Of a stretch of 64,000 nucleotides of DNA, positions 11,596 to 21,730 are shown in pieces. The translations under genes were made by a program, and so were the position numbers. Each line of letters starts with the position of its first letter. Positions within the stretch are counted from its first letter, which is position 1. Source of the stretch: Porites lobata (lineage: Eukaryota; Cnidaria; Anthozoa; Scleractinia; Poritidae); the NCBI GenBank assembly GCA_942486035.1, contig CALNXK010000130.1:783501-847500 (forward strand), in the 5' to 3' direction. The notes beneath the pieces were generated by a model that did no database searches, was not told where the DNA came from, and was given only the letters and a program-made list of their open reading frames with translations.

Positions 11596-14500
11596 CTTGA
11601 AAACAGATTGTTAGCACTTAATACCAAAGTAAACAGGTTGTACTTGTTAGTTGTCCTTTTAATCGTCTTCACTCTTAATAGGATTTAATCTGCTTCCAGT
11701 ACACATTCCTTGCACAAACACACCCGAAGCCGTCCGTTAAAAAGGTCGTTCGTGAGTCAATATAACGGCGTGTTACGACTTGATGGGCGGTCACGATCAA
11801 TTTTCTTCTTAAGAACATCTGCGTCGCTCACGCAATCGTCTGCTTGTGGTATTTAAGGTTATCACCAGTGTAAACTGATGATATCCATTATCATTACCAG
11901 CTAATATATTAGAGCAAGCTGTTAAAATACAAGTTTAAAACTTCCTTCATCATACAGATCATAATTGCTTTCGTTAACGGGCCCGGTTGTCGTGCAAGAA
12001 ATCTTTAACCAAACGGAGGTGTACATAACGTGTAATTAGAAAGAACTGTTTTCTTTCATCTCCATCAGGAATCGCAACGCAATCTTACTCTCAATGTTGC
12101 CTTTTCGGTACCCGAATGTGCAAATGATCAGTCAAGCAAGAAACCACAAAAAAGGGAATCTTCTTCTGTTATTTCTCGTATCAATCATACGTATCTACTA
12201 CACTTTTGAGAGCAAGTTACTAGTGACCCACTTCTGCTAATTTCATGCTTAAACAACGGATAACTACCAGCCCATCGGCTAAAAATTCAAGTCAGAGTAA
12301 ATTTTTTGTTATAATGAAGATCATAACATGCCAATTGGAGACCCGAAAAGCATCACAAATACTTAAAGAATCCAGTTGTTCAAGATGTCCTTTTAAATGA
12401 CAAATCATTGGAGATGAAACCAATTAGCATTCCATCTTCTACTTACTTTGCTTAGTCATTTCAATCTGTTAGGCAGCATTAGTTTAATTGACCATACATT
12501 CACTAAAATATGAGACCAATCAAAAGCACTTAATTATTAAACATCGCAATATGATGATGGAAAGCACGAGCTACCATCTGCTTTGCAACTGAGCAGCGTA
12601 TATATGTCTGAAATAGGAAAAAATTGCGCGCTAAAATCAAGGATCCCCTCTTTCGCCACTGAGGGCTCCTGTTCCGTAAGGCGGTTTCACTGGAATGTTG
12701 TGGTATAGCATAGTCCGAACTACAGTTGAGTCAGCAAAAAATACATATGTACTTGATTACGTATTTGTTCTAGTTTATACACAGGAATCAGTTCAGACAA
12801 ACAAAAAATGAGGCTTTTACCGCTGGTCGGATGTTTGTACTGGGACAAACTTTATAACCTTTTAACCGTGGTTCCTGATTCACATATATTTCCATTAAAC
12901 TAATTATAGGATAAGCTGCGATTAAAAAACACTCAATTTATACGACTTAATTGTATGACCATTTAATTAATGAGGAATTAAGAAGAATGAGGGCAATAGT
13001 CCGCGAGGCAAGCGTTTCATTCGTGCGAGCAAAGCTCACACTTTCGCCCTTCCTTCGTGCGGGAACGCTTCAGCTACGCTGAGGGCTCGACAACGACGAA
13101 TGGAAACACTGAGCTGGAATTGATAGGAGGAGAAGTGGTAGGCAGCATATTGTTTTCATTTCTTCACGAGCTGCGGTTTTAAAGAAACTTTTATAGTTTC
13201 TAATATACCTGAGTCACTGCTAAGCCTTCCATAAGATCTCTTACTAGATATTCAAATGACTGAAAGGCTTTGCCTGTCGATACACAAACTGGCCTTTAAA
13301 TAGTGACTTATTTTATCAATAGGTTGTTTTGAGCCTTTGGAGGAGATACTGATTTCGCACTCTTCGCTTCTTTGTTTTCTATTTAAAGGTTTTGCTTTTG
13401 GTTGCTGTTGTTTTGTTGTTGTTTTTTTTTCCACTAAGCTTGCTTAGCCTGTCTCTAACTGCAACTTAATGGTTACTGATATTTTTTATCTTTTACTCGA
13501 CGCAGCCCTTTGGACATGGACAGACAATGGCGGTCAAGGCGTGGTCCATGGCCTTTTAGCGATTATCGAATTGGATGTCTTCGATTTCCGAGGATTTAGA
13601 TAGATGATCTGCAGGGCAGGTATTTCAATTAAGTTGTCAGAAAGCCTAGGACATGAGACCGCGAAAACGGCATAGCGATGTGGTTAAATTCATTAGAAAA
13701 AAGAAGGAAAGAAAACGCAAACTCAGCCACAAAGCAACAACTTTCTGTCATAAAATAACAATGGTATACGTTAGCTTCGTTTTAATATACCAGTACGTGG
13801 CACTGGGAACCGAGAAGTTATGACCCAATAACAATCGATTTACAGTGCTACCCACCTGACCTTGCGGTCTTGTTGTGTAGCCTTGAAACCTTAACCAAAA
13901 GATAAATCTGCGTTCAAGTGTTGGGTTGTTGCTTATCTTTATCCAATTAAACAACTTCCGTTTTGAATTAGACTTGTATTGGCAGTATTGATAAATAACA
14001 GAGGTTGCACCGAAAGCCTTTCTATATTGTTCTTTAGGGGCACTATCAACAGAACGTTCCTTTAGATCTTGTTTGAACTATACGCCAGAACTAAGAAATT
14101 ATTTCTCTACTGACATGCAAAATGGCCCTCTGAATTACAACATAAAGACATGTATTTATTCCACCAGGTGCAGGTAACAAGCCATGATCGATGTTTAAAG
14201 CGATTTTTTCAAACATAACTTAAACAAGTCAGCCTCGACTTTACTTTTTTAAGTGGACGAACACCACCCTTAACTGCTAGTTTTGTCATTCCTATCAAGA
14301 CTGAGCCACTAGTTTGGATTTATATCATTGATATAGAAACACGTATCGGCGTTGGAACGTGAACAATGAGGCGAACTTCAGCCAGAACTAAGAATAACTT
14401 AGGCCAAAGGGGAAATGTGAAGAGACTTTGTAGCCTGCAAGCTGCAGATAAGGAGCTCTGTGCATCAAGCATCACGAAATATTGATATTTGAAACATGAT

Positions 14501-16079
14501 TTATTGTCAACTAAATTAGCGTTTCGGATTCTAAAAAGAGACTAACATCGAATCCTAATCTCTTTATCAGAATTAGCGGGTAGAATTTACGTAATGCTGG
14601 ACAACATCTTCAGTAGATACATTTTTCTTATATTTCGCCTGCCTCAAATATTTTGGCCGGAAAGGGGCTCGACTCTACAGCAACGAAGACAAGCAACACT
14701 TTCGACCTTGACTTAAATGGGTTTTAAACAAGGTACAAACATTAACCACAAAGGACTGCAAGGGACCGCAAACGAATATGCCGAAGAACGTGGAATCAAT
14801 AAAGACCTGATCAGCAAAAATGAAAAGTAGACATATTAAATTCTGCAAGCAGAATACTGCAATGCTGATCGTACTACGTGAAAATTAACTCTGCAAGACA
14901 TCAGCACGACACCGAAAGAACTCAAAACAGAGCGGGATTATAGCCATAGACAAGGCCTTGATCTTAAGAATTACGTATTTGAGTGAAGTGGTGATAACAC
15001 ATTGCAGATGACCCAACATAATGGGATACGGTGCATACACAAGCCACATACAAAAGACCATCTACCTGCGCAAGAGGTATTATGTAAATTTGATGGGCGG
15101 CGGGGTGTGTCATTTGATATCGAGAAGCTAAGAAATAGGTTTGGATACGTAGATAAAACGGTGGGCAACTATCCTTCGCGAGATAGTTGTACACAAGCCT
15201 CAGCAGTTGCTACAACTGTATGTGGAATAATTCACGCAACCCTGTGTAAGAGAAAGTGACACTGAGCTTGAATATGTAGACTTGCTCCGCCAACACTCTC
15301 CACCAGTTCAATAGTCCAGGTCCCATTCCTGATTTTACTCTATATCGTGACTGAGAAGAGAAGAGTAGCTCAAAGAATTATCCGGTTAATGTGACTTTTT
15401 CTAAAGGAAGCGCGCGCAGCAATAACGCACCCCCCAAGGGCCCACTTGAAAAGTCACGAACCCTCTATCCTTTCATTAAGCTATTTATCCCCTGTCGTAA
15501 ACGTTGTGTTGGAGAAAGCAGGACTCAGTGTTGAAATTTGTGTGCGTTTTTCCCGAGTCTCTTGACAATATAATCATAGTTTCAATAAACCAGCTTACTG
15601 ATGTAATTAATCGTTGTTTTCTCAGCATTGTTTTCTTCTATGGCTACCTGTGGTGTTTCATTATAAACTCATATGATCTAATAATTTGACAAATGAGTTT
15701 TGTGATTTTTGAAAACGATCCCTAGATGAATGCTGGCAGTTTCTTTTTCGTTCTGGGTTGTGGAAAAAAAAATTCCAGCCTCTCTTGCTACTGAAGGAAC
15801 TATGGCAGTACTCGCAGCCGTGGAAAAAACCCTGAATGACTTTGAATACCTTTTTTCACTGATGCGCAGACGAGAACCTGATAATTGATGAATTTTGCTG
15901 TTCTTAAGGAAAACTCGAACCTTTATACCTTTACCTTTTTCAAGTTTGATAAAAATAGTTTGATGGTGAAGAGCAATATCGCGCCCTTTTACCGCCAGTT
16001 GTTTTTCTCATCATTTGTTTTTTTTTGGCTAATCAAACGCCTCACTGCGCTAGCGTTAACGTGTCATCGATTGATGAAA
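11596..16079. other. Spacer between receptors 2 and 3
   Basis: The two flanking receptor genes diverge from this 4.5 kb stretch, so it should hold both promoters. I see no other gene, no transposon ends and no clear repeat. An open frame runs into receptor 3 from 15885, but its first 65 codons are T-rich and absent from the sister genes, so I treat that part as untranslated. Confidence 0.45.
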
Positions 16080-17381
16080 ATGGCAGCGAATGATACGTAC
16101 TTTTCGCCCGAATCAACCAATCTGGAACGGTCAGAATTCCGAACTGCCAAGATTACTCTGTACTGTTTAATCTGGATACTAAGCTGCATTGGTAACAGCT
16201 TGGTTATAATCGTCATCATTGGAGCTCGAGACATGCGGACTCCCTCAAACTTACTAATCTTGAACCTTGCTTTGTGTGATTTCATCACTCCAGCTTTGGC
16301 TATTCCGTTCGATTTTGCCTTGGAGGAGAAAAATTACATCTGGCCGTTTGGTCATGCGATGTGCAAGGTTTTGTGGCCGTTCCAAACGGCGAGCTCTACG
16401 TCTTCATCTCTTACTCTTGCGGCCGTCAGTGTGGATAGGTTCAGGAACCTCGTGACGCCATTTGCAAGGCGCACCACTTTTCGTCAAGTTCTTCTCTGCT
16501 TATTTGCTATGCACGTGTTTTCTATCGGCTTGTGTGTTCCTTATAGTCTTGTCTTGGACTATGACAAATCAAAACGTTCTTGCGACGAGAATTGGTCGAA
16601 TATGCACTATGGACAAGCATATACGGTGATATTGTGTCTATGTGGGTACGTTTTACCTTTAATAACAATGGCTATAGCGTACAGGCTTATTTATCGCAGC
16701 TTACGCTCAAACCTTATGGGCCTTCTATCAATGGAAACTGATCCTCAAAAACCTCGCAATGTTTGTAGATCATCTGAAGAATCGACTTTAATAAGGGACA
16801 GTGTGGAAAATCAAAGAAAAGAACAGAACATTCGCTTGGCAAAAATGTTTACTATTGTCGTGGTGGTATTCGCTATAAGCATGTTTCCAAATCAAGTTCT
16901 TTGGATTTGGATCGACTTCGGCCATGGCAAAAGCAATGAGCTTTTCCATTACGTCTCTGTTGTGTGCCGTCTTTGCACTTACGCAAACAGTGTCTTAAAC
17001 CCTTTTATCTACACCTTAAAAAGCAAAGAGTTTAGATCCGGCTTTGCGAGGATTGGTCGAGCAAGTATGCATCCCTTACGAAAGATAAGCTCGGAAACAA
17101 GAAAGTTTGTGCGCAAAATAAGCAGGAGCATTTCAGATGCCGGTCAGCGTCCCGCTGTTCTGCCTCAGCAGTCTTCTGGCATAACCGCACCTGCTCAGAG
17201 GTTCTCAGAAACTTTCACTAATGGTAAAGAAACTCTTGAACCACCTCTTAGCAATTATAACATGCATTACAAAACGTCAGAACTAATTTGTACAATTAAT
17301 GACTTTTCTATCGATCTATCAATTTCAGTTACTCCCAGCTTGTACGAAAAACTCGAGGAACTTGCAGAAACGACTTGCTGA
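16080..17381 (+). CDS. Receptor 3: class A peptide-type GPCR, intronless, tail ends ETTC
   Basis: A 433-residue receptor. The open frame begins at 15885, but sister receptors 2, 4 and 5 all start with a short Asn-rich N-terminus that aligns with the ATG at 16080 (an ATG two codons earlier is also possible). Key residues are N39, D67, C95 and C168, DRF at 119-121, C-x-E-x-W-S in ECL2 (Ser where the other eight have Pro), P193, P270 and NPFIY at 307-311. Position 6.48 is M268. KEQNIRLAKMF ends loop 3. The tail carries HPLRKISSETRKFVRKIS at about 331-348 and finishes with a short module (about 407-433) like that of receptor 2: DFSIDL, then LEELAETTC. Its TM6 protein sequence is nearly that of receptor 4, while many silent sites differ, which argues for selection and against recent copying. 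Confidence 0.94.
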   Translation: MAANDTYFSPESTNLERSEFRTAKITLYCLIWILSCIGNSLVIIVIIGARDMRTPSNLLILNLALCDFITPALAIPFDFALEEKNYIWPFGHAMCKVLWPFQTASSTSSSLTLAAVSVDRFRNLVTPFARRTTFRQVLLCLFAMHVFSIGLCVPYSLVLDYDKSKRSCDENWSNMHYGQAYTVILCLCGYVLPLITMAIAYRLIYRSLRSNLMGLLSMETDPQKPRNVCRSSEESTLIRDSVENQRKEQNIRLAKMFTIVVVVFAISMFPNQVLWIWIDFGHGKSNELFHYVSVVCRLCTYANSVLNPFIYTLKSKEFRSGFARIGRASMHPLRKISSETRKFVRKISRSISDAGQRPAVLPQQSSGITAPAQRFSETFTNGKETLEPPLSNYNMHYKTSELICTINDFSIDLSISVTPSLYEKLEELAETTC

Positions 17382-18698
17382 GTAACGCCGTGTAGATAGA
17401 CCTGACATACATATGCAATTTTGAAAACTTACATGGTGATTGGGAAAATCAGTTAAGCGGAGCCCAATTTGAAACTGACTGCATTAAGTTATGATGACTT
17501 TAAGAAAACAATAAGGGAGTCAATAACTTTTTGTCGCAAACGAAATTTTCCTCCTGTATACCGATCCAAAACAAAAAAATAACCCATCCGTTATTAGCGG
17601 CGGTATAATTCCGTCTGCACATGAAGAAGGATAAGGTTATGGTCGCCACCTATGGCAGCTGTGTTATGTCTTCAGTATACAAGTGTTAGAGTTCCTAATG
17701 AACTGATTCACATGTGTCCACGAATTGATTTATAGACCTCTAATGTCCATTTTTTTTTAGATCATGACCTATAGTTTACCTTGAGTTACTTGTTTATTAT
17801 CTTAAGACTGCCATTTTATATATTAAGTCTCCCGCTAATGATCTACATCTGTAGCATACATTATCCTTTGATGCTTATCGATTGAAGCCTACATTATTTG
17901 CACCGTATAAAACACACATTTCCATTTGATCTTTAATTATTCATTTTTTTCTTTTTCATGAAGTAACTGGGAAAGAAACAATGTTTACAAAGAGGTGTTT
18001 TAGTTTTACTTCATCTTACCTCACCCGGCCAATCTTTTCCGAAATAGTATAACTGCATAAGAAATTCTGCCCCACTGCAACCAACTGACACTACACAGTC
18101 GGCCTCTTTCCAAAACTAACATTGCCCAGACTGGCTCTAAGTGTTCGCGTCTTGGATAGTTGGCCACTCAGTCTTATAAAGGAGAAAGAATGGGCAGGGT
18201 CAGGCAAGGTTTAATTGGGGGGTATTTTCTAAGAGGGAAAATAACGCAGGTTAATGACAGGTCATTGAAGTTAAAGGATCTTTTCAGCGTGATGATGTGC
18301 TGTAATAAACGTACATGATAACATTTTAAAATTTTTGAGTTTGGAAAGGCCAGTGCCTACATCTGTCGATATGACCAGGCGTGGTCAGAAACAGGGCCTC
18401 TTTGCTTTACTCGAAGAGGAACACCTTCCCTTAGTACAGAGATCCCATTCAAGCTGGTAAAAAGTCACGACAGTGATTGATTCATTACGTGAACATTTCC
18501 AGGACACTTAAAATTACAATGTATTGCAAAGGGCTTTTCAAAAAAATTAATCCCCTCCACGCAATTAAACCACAAGTCACGTTATGCTTGCTAGGTGTTT
18601 GGCGTATTTGTCAAAGTCAGGTGCTCTTGCGCTTTGATGTTCGAGAAAACTAGATTTTAACTTTTTTTGCTTTATAGCGCTATAAGGCGCATTCGATT

Positions 18699-18878
18699 GA
18701 TCGCATTCCGGAATAAAAATACCCCAAATTTTTAATTTGTTTCATATCTTTTGTACCTTGCTTTTTGGGCCACTTAAAACAGATTTCTAGATTAGATATT
18801 GCAATGCACCAAACGCCGATCATATGAGGGATTTTCAGAGTTTATTCCAATATTCTACTCTTATTCCGGAATGCGATC
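18699..18878. mobile_element. MITE-like foldback element with 18-20 bp inverted ends
   Basis: The left end GATCGCATTCCGGAATAA (18699-18716) recurs exactly inverted at 18861-18878. Similarity extends a few bases further out on both sides (TT before GATCGC). The 140 bp between has no coding capacity, as expected of a non-autonomous DNA transposon. No clear target-site duplication could be assigned by eye. Confidence 0.65.
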
Positions 18879-19222
18879 AAATAGTACACACCCTATAATT
18901 TTCTCTAAGAAAAACTGCCGATGGAATCCCGTCATCTATTAAGTAATCTATACCATCGCGGGCGGAATTCTTTCATCTTGCGGTGGCGTTAACCTGATGA
19001 TTTTGCAATCAAAAGATGTACTCAATACTTGATTGCTAAGTAAACAGAAAGGGTAAACGTTTACCCCACTGTGCTAACTCCAAAGGTCAAGAACATTAAG
19101 CTTGGCAGCCTACATTACCATTAAGCAAGAAAACCAGTTCCTTGAGAGACGGATGCTTCCTGTGTTTCTGTCAATGTCGAGTTTTTCTAAAATGTAAACT
19201 TTGGGAACCCTTTTTAAGATCC

Positions 19223-19658
19223 GGGGGGGATACTCTCTATAATGGGCTCCACCCTAAATCGCAAGGGGTACCTTCTTCATGCTTCAGTTATATGAAAGGG
19301 TTGGGATCTCATTTGTTGAAGTATACGAAAGAGTAGGGAACTCTTTGATTTGGGTCTGTTAATTGACCTAAAAAGGGCTACAGCAAAACTTTATGCCTGT
19401 AAAAGAGAGGAGAAATTTCTTTTAGTTTAGCGGATTTTTTCATATTTGAAAGAAAGCTCATTTACAGCACTGAGTTAAAAGGGATGCAGAGTTCTAAACC
19501 AAGTATATGAAAGGGGTACCGTTTGTCAATGAAACGTATACGAAAGGAATACCTTTTTGTCAAAAATGGTGCACAATATTATAATGGTATATAAAAGAAT
19601 AAGGGGTTTGACCTCACGGCGGAGCCTCCCCGTATTAAACTTTACTGTGTAGCCCCCG
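19223..19658 (+). repeat. Dispersed G/C-ended repeat, copy B
   Basis: Same orientation and block order as the copies at 5.3 and 49.7 kb. It has a G run then ATACTCTCTATAATGGGCTCC, TTGTTGAAGTATACGAAAG, TTAAAAGGGATGCAGAGTTC, GGGGTACCGTTTGTCAATG, GGTATATAAAAGAATAAGGG, and near the right end GACCTCACGGCGGAGCCTCC followed by a C run. Confidence 0.7.
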
Positions 19659-20160
19659 GGTTTATCAGATATTTGTTTTCAAAAGTTATTAAAAGCATTG
19701 TTTATTTATTATTATATGAAATCACCGTCCATGTTATGTTTCACAATAGAAACCGCAGGTTCTGCGTTCGTTAATAATGATGCGATTGGGCAGGGAGTAC
19801 AATGGCATTCAACGAAGGAAGAGCTCTCGGAGATCAGATAGGATTTAGATGATCTTGATAGCGCGAGGAGGATCTGACTTATCATATTTTAACTACCAGT
19901 CAGTGAATTCAGTGTTGTCGACTTCAGTTTCTCTGCGAAAGCTGGGGGATATATGTAACTGGCGTTGCTTTATGAAACAGCGCCGTCGAAAAAATTGTGA
20001 GTGACTAACCAAGCCATCGTTTGAACAGATAAGAAATGTGAACATTTACATCGTCGTTTTACTGCGGGCGTCAATAGCCAACTCACGACTGCTTTTCAAA
20101 TTAAACAGCGGGGATAGATATAGCCACCACATAGCAACAGCAGTCGGGGAGCAGTACTGC

Positions 20161-21663
20161 ATGATGCCGAATAATGGCTCCCAGTACCAAGAAGAAACAG
20201 CGAGTTTGGAAAATATGGAGTTCAGAATCTCGAAGATAATATTATACCTCCTTATCTTGGTTCTTAGCTCTGTTGGAAACATTTTAGTCTCCGTTGTTCT
20301 TATAAGAGCAAGAAATTTGCGGACTTCATCTAATCTACTGATCCTGAATTTAGCGGCGTGTGACTTCCTCACACCAATTATAAGTATACCATTTGATTTA
20401 GCTCTCGAAGAACTCAGAAACATCTGGCCGTTTGGAAGAACAGTATGCAAACTTCTGTGGCCCTTACAAACAGTATTCTCGACTTCATCGAGCCTTATTC
20501 TTGCAGCTATCAGCTTGGACAGATACAGAACCCTTGTGAAACCTTTCCTCCCTCAGTCTTCCTTGGGAACTAATGTTTTGCTCGTATTAACAGTTCACGC
20601 TTTTTCAATATGCTTATGCATTCCTTATTTTATTGCTTTAGAGTACAATCCAGCCAAAAATTCCTGCAACGAAAGCTGGCCAGCTGTACGTTACAGACAA
20701 GTTTATACCGTTTTCCTTTTCTTGTGCCAGTACGCATTGCCACTGATCACAATGTCTATCGCATATGTGCTTATTTATAGGAGTTTACGTTCCAATCTGG
20801 CCCGACTCTTCTCTGTGAATTCTAGGAGATGTCAAAAGTCTAGACGACGGACGCATTTGAGCAAGGATAGCGTGGAATTTAAAAGAAAAGAACAGAACAT
20901 TCGCTTGGCAAAGATGTTTGTTATCGTCGTGGTAGTCTTCGCAATAAGCATGTTTCCGAATCAAGTTTTGTGGTTCTGGCACGACTTTGGTAATGGAGGC
21001 GAGAGTGCATATTTCCACTACATCTCCGTAGTTTGTCGGCTTTGCACTTATGCCAACAGCGTCCTAAATCCGTTTATATATGCGTTAAAAAGCCGAGAAT
21101 TCAGATCTGGATTTGCGAAGATTGGTCATTCTACTGTAGTAAAACCGCTGAGAAAAATAAGCGCCGAGACTAGAAGATTTGTGCGCAAGGTGAGCACTAA
21201 CGTTAATGTCTTGGATAATCAACGATCCCTGGTTGATACGACATCGCTCGCTACTGAAGACATATCTCCCATGTCTGGCGATTACTCGGAAACATTCAAA
21301 CCCAGTTGGCAATCGGCGGAAAGGATCAGAGATACAGACAGTAGAGGGATAACGCTTGAATTTGAGCGTCAAAAACCATGTAATTACGTTCCACGTCGGA
21401 AATTTTCATGTTATGAAATAGGTGAGGTTAAGGGCTTGCACGTAAAATCCAATGAAGGATCTACTCTCTATCAGAGCGATACTTGTTTTCCTATGGACTC
21501 TGAGACACCAAAAGATAGGGAAGCCGTTATCAATCTATATACGTCATGTAAAAACCTTGAAAAGGTGAAACCTTTTAACGATATATCATTTCCAGAGTTA
21601 AAGGCCATTTTTAGAGACAGGTCGTCTTGGTTTATTAAAGAACTTCGAGAAACTGACTGCTGA
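20161..21663 (+). CDS. Receptor 4: class A peptide-type GPCR, intronless, tail ends ETDC
   Basis: A 500-residue receptor. The open frame continues upstream to a GTG, but the first ATG (two in tandem at 20161 and 20164) matches the start of the sister genes. Key residues are N40, D68, C96 and C169, DRY at 120-122, C-x-E-x-W-P from 169, P194, P266 and NPFIY at 303-307. Position 6.48 is M264. KEQNIRLAKMF ends loop 3. The tail has VVKPLRKISAETRRFVRKVS at about 326-345, a RRKFSCYEIG motif (about 412-421) shared with receptor 5, and a last segment FNDISFPEL...FIKELRETDC resembling receptors 2 and 3. It is followed at 62 bases by an AATAAA. The ligand is unknown; the class is secure. Confidence 0.94.
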   Translation: MMPNNGSQYQEETASLENMEFRISKIILYLLILVLSSVGNILVSVVLIRARNLRTSSNLLILNLAACDFLTPIISIPFDLALEELRNIWPFGRTVCKLLWPLQTVFSTSSSLILAAISLDRYRTLVKPFLPQSSLGTNVLLVLTVHAFSICLCIPYFIALEYNPAKNSCNESWPAVRYRQVYTVFLFLCQYALPLITMSIAYVLIYRSLRSNLARLFSVNSRRCQKSRRRTHLSKDSVEFKRKEQNIRLAKMFVIVVVVFAISMFPNQVLWFWHDFGNGGESAYFHYISVVCRLCTYANSVLNPFIYALKSREFRSGFAKIGHSTVVKPLRKISAETRRFVRKVSTNVNVLDNQRSLVDTTSLATEDISPMSGDYSETFKPSWQSAERIRDTDSRGITLEFERQKPCNYVPRRKFSCYEIGEVKGLHVKSNEGSTLYQSDTCFPMDSETPKDREAVINLYTSCKNLEKVKPFNDISFPELKAIFRDRSSWFIKELRETDC

Positions 21664-21724
21664 CTACAAATGAAATTGCGTTTTAGTACAAGGGCCATTG
21701 GCTCGATCTGTTTAAAAAAGTTTA

Positions 21725-21730
21725 AATAAA
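21725..21730 (+). promoter_or_regulatory. Possible polyadenylation signal of receptor 4
   Basis: An exact AATAAA begins 62 bases after the stop codon of receptor 4, in T- and A-rich sequence. The position fits a short 3' untranslated region, but AT-rich DNA yields this hexamer often by chance. Confidence 0.4.

Larger units (their letters stand above)
17382..20160. other. Spacer between receptors 3 and 4
   Basis: No gene is supported. It contains a small inverted-repeat element (18699-18878) and copy B of the dispersed G/C-ended repeat (19223-19658). The open frame of receptor 4 extends upstream to a GTG at 20038, which I do not use as a start. Confidence 0.5.

Noticed and set aside
11363..11614. 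A plus-strand frame ending in K-T-D-C overlapping the start of receptor 2 in antisense
   Set aside because: It lies opposite conserved TM1-TM2 codons of receptor 2 and the terminal match is short; I take the resemblance to the family end as coincidence.
15885..16079. N-terminal extension of receptor 3 of 65 residues with a hydrophobic stretch
   Set aside because: T-rich sequence, absent from sister receptors, whose N-termini align with the ATG at 16080.
20038..20160. N-terminal extension of receptor 4 starting at GTG
   Set aside because: No ATG; the first in-frame ATG at 20161 matches the family start. The same reasoning removed GTG/TTG starts for receptors 1, 5, 6, 8 and 9.
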